Part shown: piece after piece, positions 35,279 to 45,064 of the stretch
Layout of the letters: each line of letters opens with the position of its first letter
Position numbering within the stretch: the first letter of the stretch is position 1
From: CAZUNO01 sp964621445 [NCBI: Candidatus Hadarchaeota archaeon]
Lineage (GTDB): Archaea > CAYQAE01 > CAYVLA01
DNA length: 64,000 bases
Assembly (NCBI GenBank): GCA_964621445.1
Contig: CAZUNO010000002.1
Coordinates: 124,001 to 188,000 of the forward strand
Direction: 5' to 3'
Made by a program: the position numbers and the translations under genes
Notes under the pieces: generated by a model
Seen by the model: the letters and a program-made list of their open reading frames with translations, nothing else
Told to the model about the DNA's origin: nothing
Database searches by the model: none

Positions 35279-36787
35279 ATGGGACGGGACGCGGAAAGGC
35301 TAGTGATTGGATTCTCCTATTCCATGGTAGGGGGAGTAATTTCCCAAGCCCTTGTCTATCTTGCCGGGGTGCTGGTAATGAGGTTACTGGGCCCAGAGAG
35401 CTACGGCCTTTACCAGCTGGTATTTCTGGTCCCCCTTCTCTTCACCCCTATACTTAATCTTGGAATCGAATCCACTCTGGTTAGGTTCGTATCCAGATAT
35501 ATAGTCGACGACCGCAATAGGGGCATCAGGACGGCCAGATTTCTGTTCATGGCCAGGTTAGCAATCGCTCTGGCGGCAAGCCTACTCATTCTCGCCCTTT
35601 CTCCATGGATATCCAACTTGTTAGGAGAGGAGGTTACCTTGGGAGTCCAGATTACGGGAATTTTCCTATTGGGGAACATGCTCTACCTTTTCATGAACTC
35701 TTTCTTCCAGTCCTTCTTCCTCATGCGGGAACGGACGATAGTCATGACCACGCATGGAGCCTCCTATCTGGCACTCGTCCCTCTCCTCGTGTACCTAGAT
35801 TTCGGTTATCTTGCTCCCATAGTAGGATTCAGCATCGCAAAGTATCTTGCGGTGGCAATCGGCCTGATCCTGGCCTGGAGAAAGGACCTTAACCTGTTGG
35901 CCAGGCCCTCCCGGGAGGGCGTTCATCTTTTGGAGCAGGTCAAATTCGCAGCTCCCACTTATATCACCGTTTTACTGTGGGCCGTCTTCACCCAGGTGGG
36001 AGTCATAATTATCCGGGGTATGGGACTTCCGGTGGTTGAAATCGGGTATTTCCGTGGCGTATTTAACATCGTCATGTTGGGAGGTTTCCTGGCCATGATA
36101 CTCCATGTGGTGGTGTATCCCTATGTATCGGAACTTGAATCCCGCCAGGACCAGGAAGCTCTGCAATCATTTTGCAGTCTAATAACCCGCTTCCTGATAC
36201 TACTGGCAATCCCTGCATCAGCCGGATTCCTACTTGTTTCCAGGCCCACCCTGGAAGCACTGCTCCCCGATTACCTGCCGGCATTAACCCTTCTGAGAAT
36301 ACTATCTTTGATGCTCGTCTTCCTCCCCCTGTTCCAGATCAGCAAGACCATGCTCCTAGGCCTGGGCAAACCCAGAATAGTTGCCTACTCTAGTCTAATC
36401 GCCACGGCCACCGTATGCTCAATGGGTTCCCTTCTTTCCTTTTTCGCCGGGACCGAGGGACTTTCCTTCTCCTACACCATCGGCATCCTTCTGGCCACGT
36501 GCTACACGTTATACCAGCTTCGTAAGGCCATAGGCTTGGAGGTAGAGATCCTCACCATCGGAAAGATAGGACTATCCACCTTGATTATGGGAATAATCAC
36601 CCATCTCACTATGCAAACACTTCAAAAACCGATTTTCCAGATAGCAATAGGAATACCAGTTGGCCTGGCAACATACTTGGGGCTCATATACCTCCTTAAA
36701 GCTCTAAAACCACGAGACATGAAAATAATCAAGACCGCCGTCGGTATAGCCAAGGAACAGACCCTAGTTAAGAATCGCGGGGAATAA
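35279..36787 (+). CDS. Polysaccharide flippase (MOP/MATE superfamily)
   Basis: A 502-residue membrane protein with about 13-14 hydrophobic segments. It opens LVIGFSYSMVGGVISQALVY and RLLGPESYGLYQLVF, the standard start of Wzx-type flippases. Likely moves a lipid-linked glycan across the membrane. It is next to a DegT aminotransferase, which fits glycan synthesis. After it, 255 bases carry two CCATGGCCC copies and nothing else. Confidence 0.87.
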   Translation: MGRDAERLVIGFSYSMVGGVISQALVYLAGVLVMRLLGPESYGLYQLVFLVPLLFTPILNLGIESTLVRFVSRYIVDDRNRGIRTARFLFMARLAIALAASLLILALSPWISNLLGEEVTLGVQITGIFLLGNMLYLFMNSFFQSFFLMRERTIVMTTHGASYLALVPLLVYLDFGYLAPIVGFSIAKYLAVAIGLILAWRKDLNLLARPSREGVHLLEQVKFAAPTYITVLLWAVFTQVGVIIIRGMGLPVVEIGYFRGVFNIVMLGGFLAMILHVVVYPYVSELESRQDQEALQSFCSLITRFLILLAIPASAGFLLVSRPTLEALLPDYLPALTLLRILSLMLVFLPLFQISKTMLLGLGKPRIVAYSSLIATATVCSMGSLLSFFAGTEGLSFSYTIGILLATCYTLYQLRKAIGLEVEILTIGKIGLSTLIMGIITHLTMQTLQKPIFQIAIGIPVGLATYLGLIYLLKALKPRDMKIIKTAVGIAKEQTLVKNRGE

Positions 36788-37042
36788 TGGACACCTTGTG
36801 TCCCTCCCGTTCGTATATGAGATCTTAACTATAGCTAATTTTGTTTAAGGCTTGGCTCGAGGGGATTAACCTCTCGTATACGAAGTTTGAATTGGACCCG
36901 GTTCATGGACCATATTTCCTGCCGTGAGTCTCGCAGATTCCGAAAAAACATGCGCCGGGTCATCTATAAGCCATGGCCCAGCAAAATGACTAGAAGTGTT
37001 TTCCATGGCCCGTTATCTCATTTAGGGGGGAAATAGGATAGA

Positions 37043-39346
37043 ATGGCATGGGGACAAATAATCTATTTCACACCTCTTATTTCATCTTCAGCAATCTCTG
37101 TTGGGCTGGCCCTTTATGCTTGGAGACGGCATTCCTCGATTGGGAAAAAGGAGTTCTCCTTGCTGATGTTGTCCGTGGCCTGGTGGGCCTTTTTCTACGC
37201 CTTGGAGATGCAATCTAGCTCGCTGGGAAACAAGCTGTTACTGGCCAAGATCCAGTACCTGGGAATCGCTTCCGTACCTTTGATGTGGTCACTCTTTTCC
37301 CTCAGGTATACCGGTCGCGGAACATACCTCACAAAACCCAAGATCGGCCTTTTAGCCATTATTCCATTAACCACCGTTTCACTGGCTTTAACCAACGACT
37401 ATCACGGGCTTCTATGGTCAAATGTCTACCTAGCACAGACAGGAAATCTTGCCTACCTGGCAAAGACCTATGGTTTCTGGTTCTGGATAAATGCAGGATA
37501 TTCCTATATTTTGATGATAATTGGGTCATTCCTCCTGCTTTACCATTCGAATAAGCTACCTGTGCTTTACCATGAGCAGGTCACCTGCCTTCTTATAGCC
37601 GCCTTTATGCCCATGATTGGTAATTTTCTTTACATTACTCGAATATCTCCAATGCCAAATATTGACTCCACCCCTTTCAGTTTCACCTTGGCAGGCCTGG
37701 CCCTGGCATGGGGCATATTCAGATATAGAATACTGGATATCGTTCCAGTTGCCAGGGACAAGGTCTTTGAAAAAACCAATGATTTGATCTATTTGCTCGA
37801 CCGTCAGCTACGGGTCGTAGACCTTAATCCGGCGGCAGAATCATTGCTGAATGAATCTAGAGGCGGGTTCATCGGGAAGAGGTTGAATCAGGTTATGGAT
37901 TTTCCAATTGATATGTCCGATCATATTGATGGAGAACACGGCTTCAAGGATCCTCTATGTATACAGATAGATGATCAGATGCGATTTTTTGATCTAACTG
38001 TATCCCGCTTAAAGGATAATCAGGGGCGATTCGTGGGTCTTATACTATTCCTGAAGGATATTACCGAACGCAAGATGGTCGAGAATAACCTCAGAAGAAC
38101 CACAAAAAAACTGGATGAAAACGTGCGCCAGAGGACCCTGGAACTGGTGCACACCAACAGGGCCATGAGACAGGAAAATGAAGAAAGGAAGAAGGCCCAG
38201 AGAAAGCTTAAGCTTTCGCAGGAAAAATTGAGAACCACCCTGGATGCCTCTCCCGACTCGATCATCGTTATCGACATAGATGGGAGGATAATTGACTGCA
38301 ATCCAGCAACAGCAGATATCTTTGAATATTCCTCCATTGAGGACGTGATAGGCAAGGAGGCTTTTTCCTTCGTATCAAAAGAGGACCTTGACAGGGTTCA
38401 ATTCGATCGTCGTACCTGCCTGAACTCCGGGTTTATTCGTAATCATCAATACAAACTGATCACTAGCCACGGAAGAGAATTCCCCGCGGAGGTCTCCGCA
38501 AGCGTGGTCAAGGATTCAACGGGGTCACCATCACTATACGTGGTAATGAGCAGGGACATATCGGAAAGGAAAAGGAATGAAAAGGAACTACGCCGATACT
38601 CGGAAAGACTTGAAGATCTGGTTCAGGAAAAGAGCGAGGAGCTTCGAGATGCTGAAAGGATGGCCGCCATAGGCCAAACCGCTAGCATGGTTGGTCACGA
38701 CCTAAGGAATCCCCTGCAGGCAATTTTAAATAACGTATATCTGGCCAGAAAACAATTGACGGGCGAAACGAATGGCGAATCCCTCAAGGGTCGACTAGAA
38801 ATTATACGAGACGAGATACTATACATGAACAAGATCGTATCCGACCTCCAGGACTTCGCCAAGCCACTGAAACCAGAACTCAGCCCAATAAATGTCAAAT
38901 CCTTAATTCAAAACATCTTGACTGGATTAAACCTGCCCAAAAAGGTAGATGTGTCTATAGACCTGAAGGATACACTTACCTTAGAGATGGATTCGATGAT
39001 GATGAAGAGGGTGTTAACAAATCTGGTAAATAATGCAATTCAGGCCATGCCTGACGGTGGGAAACTAAAGATTTCGGCCGATGGGGGAAATGGCATAGCC
39101 CATATCTCTGTCAGTGACACCGGCACTGGAATCTCCCCCGATGACAAGGAGAAGGTATTCAAGCCCCTTTTCACCACCAAGGCCAAGGGACAGGGATTTG
39201 GCCTTGCTGTCTGTGAACGATTTGTGACCGCTCACCAGGGGAGAATAACGATCGACACCGAACTAAGGGTTGGTACAACTTTCACAATTCATATACCAGC
39301 CCATCCGAATCATAAAACCCAGGAAGAATCACCAGTTGCGACCTAG
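37043..39346 (+). CDS. Histidine kinase with 7TM sensor and two PAS domains
   Basis: A 767-residue kinase. Seven hydrophobic segments fill residues 1-230, followed by PAS at about 237-345, a coiled coil (345-395), a second PAS near 395-515 and a HisKA domain with MVGHDLRNPLQ; the phospho-histidine is near residue 552. The HATPase domain follows (NLVNNAIQAMPDGG, then TKAKGQGFGLAVC). The 7TM-PAS layout is common in archaeal kinases. The nearest response regulator is at 42630, so they may be partners. Confidence 0.93.
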   Translation: MAWGQIIYFTPLISSSAISVGLALYAWRRHSSIGKKEFSLLMLSVAWWAFFYALEMQSSSLGNKLLLAKIQYLGIASVPLMWSLFSLRYTGRGTYLTKPKIGLLAIIPLTTVSLALTNDYHGLLWSNVYLAQTGNLAYLAKTYGFWFWINAGYSYILMIIGSFLLLYHSNKLPVLYHEQVTCLLIAAFMPMIGNFLYITRISPMPNIDSTPFSFTLAGLALAWGIFRYRILDIVPVARDKVFEKTNDLIYLLDRQLRVVDLNPAAESLLNESRGGFIGKRLNQVMDFPIDMSDHIDGEHGFKDPLCIQIDDQMRFFDLTVSRLKDNQGRFVGLILFLKDITERKMVENNLRRTTKKLDENVRQRTLELVHTNRAMRQENEERKKAQRKLKLSQEKLRTTLDASPDSIIVIDIDGRIIDCNPATADIFEYSSIEDVIGKEAFSFVSKEDLDRVQFDRRTCLNSGFIRNHQYKLITSHGREFPAEVSASVVKDSTGSPSLYVVMSRDISERKRNEKELRRYSERLEDLVQEKSEELRDAERMAAIGQTASMVGHDLRNPLQAILNNVYLARKQLTGETNGESLKGRLEIIRDEILYMNKIVSDLQDFAKPLKPELSPINVKSLIQNILTGLNLPKKVDVSIDLKDTLTLEMDSMMMKRVLTNLVNNAIQAMPDGGKLKISADGGNGIAHISVSDTGTGISPDDKEKVFKPLFTTKAKGQGFGLAVCERFVTAHQGRITIDTELRVGTTFTIHIPAHPNHKTQEESPVAT

Positions 39347-39358
39347 ATAAAGGTGAAT

Positions 39359-40519
39359 TTAACCTTTTTGTTTCAATTCTATATTCCTCTCAAGCAGAGA
39401 CCTCTGCCGTTTATCAAAGCACTCAAGGGAGAGGACTAACAGGAGGGTTGCTCCTTTAGATGAGGCCTTATCCGAGAGATCATATAGACACTTCATTGTA
39501 GGTTCAAACCCGTTATTTATGACCAAGTATTCCAAACCATCTAGGAGGATGGCCGCGCCCTCGGTTTTATCCAGGAAGGAAGAGATGACGCCTCCAACCA
39601 TCCCCACGTTCGCCGACCCTAGTGCTTCCTCGTTCAATTTTTCACGGGTGAGCCAGATAATCGGGGTCTGAGTTAGGGCGAAATTTCTTTTAACTGAATC
39701 CGGGGATCTGCGGGTTACGCACAGACCCGGGATATCAATGGACACCATATGTGATAAGGCTCTAAAGGCCTCTTTCTCCGATCTAAAGAGATAGGCCTCT
39801 CCTTTCTCCAGGAGACGTTCTCGATTCACAGAATTATCCCTTGCTCTTTCTTCTTTCCTAGGTTTAAGACTGAATAGCCTGTACTTTTCAGTAGTAATCG
39901 AGAACCCTATAACGAAAGCCATTGTTGCAAGGGCTGAGAACCCGTCAACCATTTCCGCGACTAGTGGTAAGAGTCTAGTTTCCAATAAGAAATTGTGGAC
40001 GATCTTTGAGCCAACTAAAATTAGCGAACAATAACCCATAATCAAAACGGGTACCTTAAGAACGGGGGTTGAATTTCGTATCTGGAGCCATATTATATAT
40101 CCCAATACGATGCCCGAGGCGATAAACCCCACTGCCATGATCCTTGGAACTAGCTTATTTCCTGCTGGTAATGCCAGAACTACGAAACTAAGAATGGCCA
40201 ATGGACTGAATACCGCAGCTGTTCCCTTTCTACATGAAAGGAAATCCACCTCTCTTGGATATTTACCCAGAACAAATGCCATAAGGGTAACAATGGCCAT
40301 TATGGCAAGATTATTGATAATAAGGGCTAGAGATCCCGAGCGAAATATCAAGAAAGAATCCAACACAATGAGCAGAGAAGATGCAAGAAGTAGAGTTGGG
40401 ATAATGACTACAATCCATTTCATATGGCTACTTAATTCCCTTCTAGAGATGGATACTCCAACTACTATTGATAGGATTGCCGTACTAATCCACAATGCAT
40501 CCACGGAGCTCAGCAACAA
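39359..40519 (-). CDS. DUF835 membrane protein
   Basis: A 386-residue protein with about seven N-terminal membrane segments and a C-terminal soluble domain near residues 245-380 (IPGLCVTRRSPD, then ILLDGLEYLVINNGFEP). That pattern is DUF835, found almost only in Thermococci and Thermoplasmata-type archaea and of unknown function. It lies 13 bases after the KaiC-like gene on the same strand, an operon. Confidence 0.8.
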   Translation of the reverse strand: MLLSSVDALWISTAILSIVVGVSISRRELSSHMKWIVVIIPTLLLASSLLIVLDSFLIFRSGSLALIINNLAIMAIVTLMAFVLGKYPREVDFLSCRKGTAAVFSPLAILSFVVLALPAGNKLVPRIMAVGFIASGIVLGYIIWLQIRNSTPVLKVPVLIMGYCSLILVGSKIVHNFLLETRLLPLVAEMVDGFSALATMAFVIGFSITTEKYRLFSLKPRKEERARDNSVNRERLLEKGEAYLFRSEKEAFRALSHMVSIDIPGLCVTRRSPDSVKRNFALTQTPIIWLTREKLNEEALGSANVGMVGGVISSFLDKTEGAAILLDGLEYLVINNGFEPTMKCLYDLSDKASSKGATLLLVLSLECFDKRQRSLLERNIELKQKG

Positions 40520-40532
40520 ACCCGTTCCTACC

Positions 40533-41210
40533 TTACTCGTAAAGTACGCCTTTTACCTGCAATCCCTCATCCGTTATCTCCAGCAGCCGTTTTCTGAGAT
40601 CGTGTTTAGAGCCCCTTAGCTTCTTGATTTGGATATAGCGGTTAACGTCATTAACCGTCTCCTTGAAACCAAGTTCTACCACGCCATCCACAAGATACTC
40701 CAAAGATGTTGGATTTGAAGTCTCTGTGACTAGCACTAGTCGAGAACTAGTTTCAATTGCCAGGTCTAGAATCATCTCTATTGAACACGGTTCCCTCTCC
40801 CCCACGGTCTGAGCCACTGCATCCCAACTGTCTATCGAGATTATGGGCTCATCAATGTCCGTTATTATTGTGTCCAGAGCCTGAACGAAACCAGGCATGT
40901 TACCATAACGTAAATTCTTGAGAAGTCCACCATCCTTGGCTGGTCGACTGTTCACAGCATCTATGACCCCGCTTGGTGGCACCGACTTTTTGGCCCAGGG
41001 AAACATCTCATATAACCTGTCAGGGTCAACTCTGGTTGATACGTACAGACCATTGCCGTTTTCACAGATTTCTTTCAAAAATGTAAGAGTAAATACCGTC
41101 TTTCCCGACCCAGGCGCTCCCTTCACGCATAAGGAGTAACCGGGAAACCTGTTCACCGTGTCGGTTATCTCTTTTGGTAAAGACAAATCTTGACCTCCCT
41201 TGTACATCAA
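40533..41210 (-). CDS. KaiC/GvpD-like RecA-fold ATPase
   Basis: A 225-residue RecA-type ATPase with Walker A GAPGSGKT at about residues 31-38 and EPIISIDSWDAVAQ as the Walker B strand. It is short for KaiC (one domain) and near the N-terminal part of GvpD. First gene of the two-gene unit with the DUF835 protein. DUF835 proteins and such ATPases are often neighbours in archaea, but the mechanism is not known. Confidence 0.75.
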   Translation of the reverse strand: MMYKGGQDLSLPKEITDTVNRFPGYSLCVKGAPGSGKTVFTLTFLKEICENGNGLYVSTRVDPDRLYEMFPWAKKSVPPSGVIDAVNSRPAKDGGLLKNLRYGNMPGFVQALDTIITDIDEPIISIDSWDAVAQTVGEREPCSIEMILDLAIETSSRLVLVTETSNPTSLEYLVDGVVELGFKETVNDVNRYIQIKKLRGSKHDLRKRLLEITDEGLQVKGVLYE

Positions 41211-41275
41211 CCAGCCACTCTATTTAAAAACAAATGCATTTGACTATTTGACTATTTGACCTAAGTATCCTTAAA

Positions 41276-42027
41276 ATGGAGCCCCTTTCCTTTGTCCCAT
41301 TATGGGAATTTCCCAATATAGTTGATTATTTTCTAAATTATTTGGAAGTATCCAAGATCCTTCTCTCAAACACTGTGAACAGGCTCTGGGAACAGGTCTC
41401 ATGCAGTATCGGCGAACTGGACCTGCCCAGGGAGAAATGTGTCATGGTGGATGACACTGGGCCGGCTATCCGTGCCTGTTTAAAGGACAGCGCATCTGCC
41501 CATCAGCTCTACATCCTCCACATAGTCAGGGTTTTTCAAGCTCTGGAACAGGGAAATACCGGTCGAGACCAGGCTCTCGCTAGTCAAGGATCTGTCATCC
41601 ACCCTCTTCTCCTTGGTGGGGTCGGTGAAGAAACACCTCCTCTCACCCAACCTGGCAAGGATGAGGCGGAGGATCACCAGACCTTGGAGGCCCTGGGCAG
41701 CTATGTGGCAAGACTCAAGAAAGAGGGATCCGTCTCTGCAGCCAGCTTTGTTTCCAGGTCTGTCTAGGAAATGGTTGTCTTCACCAGGCTGGCCCTGGAA
41801 CACGTCAAGATCCTTTAAACCGTCAACCTGATGGAGAGGCTGATGGGCGAGGTGCCAAGAGAGTCAAGAACATGTTGGCACACTGGTCCCAGAGAGGACT
41901 AAAAAATCTGCTAACCCTACTCCTGGTCAGATACACCAACAAAAACCTGTATAAATCCGCATGTAAACACATCTACCACCAAACCGAAACCACAACCAAC
42001 ACGCTCAGATGCAAGACACAAAGATAG
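41276..42027 (+). pseudogene. Transposase remnant with several frameshifts
   Basis: Three frame pieces are visible. The first carries CVMVDDTGPAIRACLKDSA. The last ends NLMERLMGEV then KNMLAHWSQRGLKNLLTLLL and LVRYTNKNLYK, a typical C-terminus of archaeal DDE transposases (ISNCY-like). Stops and shifts interrupt it. No intact terminal inverted repeats were found; TTTGACTA is repeated 2.75 times just upstream (41239-41260). Confidence 0.65.
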
Positions 42028-42281
42028 CCACTAACAGAACAGCACCAATTATTTTCATATAATATGATGCCTAACTATGGGTATAGGTTCAATAACTCGA
42101 GTTTGAATAAGAATTCCTACCTTTATCCCCTTTCAATCACCCGACATCTTCATTCCACATAATAGGCCCCCCCAATTTATGGTATTGGTCAAGCCCTTTT
42201 CACTTATGGTCCAAATCCTGGTTATACGTGATCTTTTGATCCCACCGGGTTGTAATCCTTTACTTGATGACCTTACATACT

Positions 42282-42563
42282 CTATTCAACTTCGCCGAAG
42301 CGCCCTCTAGATATGTTCTTAAGCTCCCTGGACCTAAGCTCCGACACCATATAGTCCAATACTTTATCGGCGGAGGTACCTAATACTTCCTTCAGCTCCC
42401 GTTTGAAGACCTGTGGATTTTGTGGAATCTCTCCACCCATATATTCCAACGCTCGAGAGGCCAGCGAATCGCCCAGGATTTCCACTAGGCTATATTTAGC
42501 AAGACGACGGAATTCACGAGGAGAGACCAACTTCTTAGATACATCTGCAAATTCATCCTCCAT
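42282..42563 (-). CDS. Small acidic helical protein, function unknown
   Basis: A 93-residue mostly helical soluble protein with no cysteine. It sits just after the response regulator on the same strand (66 bases downstream), so it may belong to that signalling unit. No family was recognised. Confidence 0.55.
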   Translation of the reverse strand: MEDEFADVSKKLVSPREFRRLAKYSLVEILGDSLASRALEYMGGEIPQNPQVFKRELKEVLGTSADKVLDYMVSELRSRELKNISRGRFGEVE

Positions 42564-42629
42564 CTATCCACCCCCCCCCCGTAATTAGGGCATAGACGAT
42601 CGGAAATTGATAGGATCATCTTGTTATAT

Positions 42630-43082
42630 TCAAACCTCCTTTTCCTGTTCCAACTTCCTTATCCTTGCCTCAACCCATTGCGTAACCTTCTCCTCACTCA
42701 TGGATTCGGCTTCTTCCTGTTCAGCAAGCTTTTCCTTAACCGTCTCCAACAATACATCCGGTTTAACCGGTTTGGTCAAATATCCATCCGCTCCCTGGTT
42801 AACGGAATCGACAGCGTTCTCCAAACTGGCGTGACCAGTCACCATAACCTTCATCATCATGGGCCTTGACTCATGGAGCTTTCTAAGTAGTGTAGTCCCA
42901 TTCATTCCTGGGAGCTTTATATCTAGAAAAGCTAGATCATAGTAGTTCTGTTTTGATAAATCACACGCATTCTCCGCCGATTCAGCAAAATCGACCTGGT
43001 ATCCTTCCGACTTCAAGATACTCTCAAAGCTCTCTAGTATCGCCTTGTCGTCATCCACGATCAGAATTTTCTTCTCAACCAT
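42630..43082 (-). CDS. Response regulator receiver protein
   Basis: A 151-residue protein starting MVEKKILIVDDDKA. The receiver has D10-D12 and phospho-acceptor D54 (AFLDIKLPGM), K104 in YLTKPVK, and a C-terminal acidic coiled tail with no output domain. The start at 43082 has GGGGAT about 6-11 bases upstream; a GTG six codons earlier is the alternative. It likely takes phosphate from the kinase at 37043. Confidence 0.9.
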   Translation of the reverse strand: MVEKKILIVDDDKAILESFESILKSEGYQVDFAESAENACDLSKQNYYDLAFLDIKLPGMNGTTLLRKLHESRPMMMKVMVTGHASLENAVDSVNQGADGYLTKPVKPDVLLETVKEKLAEQEEAESMSEEKVTQWVEARIRKLEQEKEV

Positions 43083-43278
43083 TTTGAAATCCCCTTTCAC
43101 TTACGGCAAGTACCAAAAACCCTCTGCTCTGTGACCACATAACATCATTAAGTTTTGATGATCTAGGTTCATATAGTTACTACATTTCTAAAAAGGGCCC
43201 AATATCGTTAAAAATACTTCCCAATCTATCGTGAATATATTGAGACTTTTCCAATAATATGATAAAAAGTATTGCTTT

Positions 43279-44631
43279 TCAGAGATCCTTTGGTAATTCT
43301 CGAGTTTCTCGCTCCAGAAAGGCCAACTGCCTTTCTTTGAAACAGTTTCGCGGAACTACCAGCAGAAGCCTGGACTCGTTCTGAACCACATTATCTCTGA
43401 TGTCATAAAGAGAGTTCATTGTCCTCTCGAAGCCATTGTTCAGTACCAGGTATTCGAGGCCATCAAGAAATACAATTCCCCTGGAAGTCTCATCGAGAAA
43501 TGATTTAGTTAAATCACTAACTATACCCACATTAGAAGACCCTAAGGCCTCATCCATTCCATCTTCGTTTGATAACCACACGTAACGAACGTTATCAGCA
43601 TCTAATTCATTTCTTATACCATCCGGGTTTCTTCTGGTGATGCATAGACCAGGAACTCCACTCTTGACCAGTTCTCCGAATATTTTCAGCATCCTTTCGT
43701 CTTCATTGAATGAATATATACCTTCTTCCTTTAACCCCATGTACTTGCCATCAACCCTACGGCTTCCTATTTCGATCTCTTTGAAGGATTTCAGGATACC
43801 GCTCTTGAGAACATACAAACCTAGACTAATGGTAACAAGAAGAGCGGCCAAGCCTGAAAGAAAGTAAATCAAATCTCCGTATCTACTGCTACCAAACTGA
43901 TTCAATGAGTAATTTAGTGGATGTAACCCGATCAGTAGTGATGCAGAAGCGCCTATCAATACCAAAGAAATTCTCCGCTCTCCGGAAAGTTCTTTTACCC
44001 GACGATTTACCAAAATAGGGACGACCACCACGAATATCCCAGAACCAATTATGAACAGAGCCCCTGGTCGCTGCAGGAGAGATCCCGCCTGAAACCTCCC
44101 CAATCCCTCCAAGATAATTCCAATAGCTCCAATAATTAATGGTAGGTAAACAATTAGATGGCTTTCCACGCCAAGGGGTCTTGCCACTCCTCTGCCAATA
44201 ATCATCAGAAACCAGCTCAGTAACCCGGCCATGGCAAGAATAACTAAATCAGTAAACACTGGACTAAAATAGATAGCAAATTCAGGTACTAGATTCAGAA
44301 AAGAATAGATGAAGAGAAGCAGGAGCACACCCAAACAGGGCACGAATGGTTTTTTGCGCAGTATCTTCCTAGCAATAGTGGATCCCGCAACAGCACCCAG
44401 CACACCATTTAGTTCCTCCTTGATCCCTTCCGGGTCATCGAATAGTCCCTTCCTCTCCAAATGGCCCGCTAATGCTCCTCCCGGTCCTGGACCCAGAAAA
44501 TTTCTCAGTCTTTCAATTAATTCACTCCGTCTTGAATTACGATACTGGTACCACTTGACAAATAGCCATGCTGAAAATCCGAATGATGATAAGGAAACCA
44601 TAACCCAAATTATTTCAGATATTACATTCAA
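43279..44631 (-). CDS. DUF835 membrane protein, second copy
   Basis: A 450-residue protein: several membrane segments (N-terminal ISEIIWVMVSLSSFGFSAWL, later LLLLFIYSFLNLVPEFAIYF) and a DUF835 domain near residues 310-445 (GVPGLCITRRNPDG, ALGSSNVGIV, FLDGLEYLVLNNGFER). The DUF835 part is clearly related to that at 39359; the membrane parts differ. A TATA-like box at 44667-44672 lies 36 bases ahead of the start. Confidence 0.8.
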   Translation of the reverse strand: MNVISEIIWVMVSLSSFGFSAWLFVKWYQYRNSRRSELIERLRNFLGPGPGGALAGHLERKGLFDDPEGIKEELNGVLGAVAGSTIARKILRKKPFVPCLGVLLLLFIYSFLNLVPEFAIYFSPVFTDLVILAMAGLLSWFLMIIGRGVARPLGVESHLIVYLPLIIGAIGIILEGLGRFQAGSLLQRPGALFIIGSGIFVVVVPILVNRRVKELSGERRISLVLIGASASLLIGLHPLNYSLNQFGSSRYGDLIYFLSGLAALLVTISLGLYVLKSGILKSFKEIEIGSRRVDGKYMGLKEEGIYSFNEDERMLKIFGELVKSGVPGLCITRRNPDGIRNELDADNVRYVWLSNEDGMDEALGSSNVGIVSDLTKSFLDETSRGIVFLDGLEYLVLNNGFERTMNSLYDIRDNVVQNESRLLLVVPRNCFKERQLAFLERETRELPKDL

Positions 44632-45064
44632 AATTCAAGCACCAAGGATCGACCCTGGGTCGGTTGATATAAGGCCGCTTCTGGAATATTGAATATGTTG
44701 AGCGATAAAAGTTTTGAGTTTCAAGGGATGCTCCCATTGCGATTTTCAATCCGAATGCTCTAAATCGCAAGGCTTTTTCATAGTTTATGAAATTATCATG
44801 CTTTTTGGAGAATATCCCCCTGCACTTTTCTGGACAAAAAGTCCGAAGTAAAAGATGAGTGACTATAAAATAACCCACGATTTCCCGGAAAATCTCTGCC
44901 AGGGGAAATGGCTGGATGTGAGATCGAATACCGAATCGGCGCTTTCCAAGATCATTTTTCAGCGTAAAATTCCTAGTATAGTAATTCCACCAAGTCAGGC
45001 TGAGCCCCAATCGGGAAGACCTTTATTCGTGTCCTCCCAACCCAATTGAGAGGATACATTTCCC
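44632..45064. other. 433-base spacer, no gene seen
   Basis: Between the divergent DUF835 gene and the GATase1-like gene. TTATAT (44667-44672, minus) would serve the DUF835 gene. A plus-strand 64-codon frame at 44855-45049 has no family features and is not called. Confidence 0.5.

Noticed and set aside
36788-37042. Possible terminator or RNA after the flippase
   Set aside because: Short inverted runs (around GAGGGGATTAACCTC) exist without a T-tract or clear fold.
44855-45049. 64-codon plus-strand frame in the gap before paralogue 2
   Set aside because: No family features, no clear promoter or ribosome site and a mixed composition. I treat it as chance.
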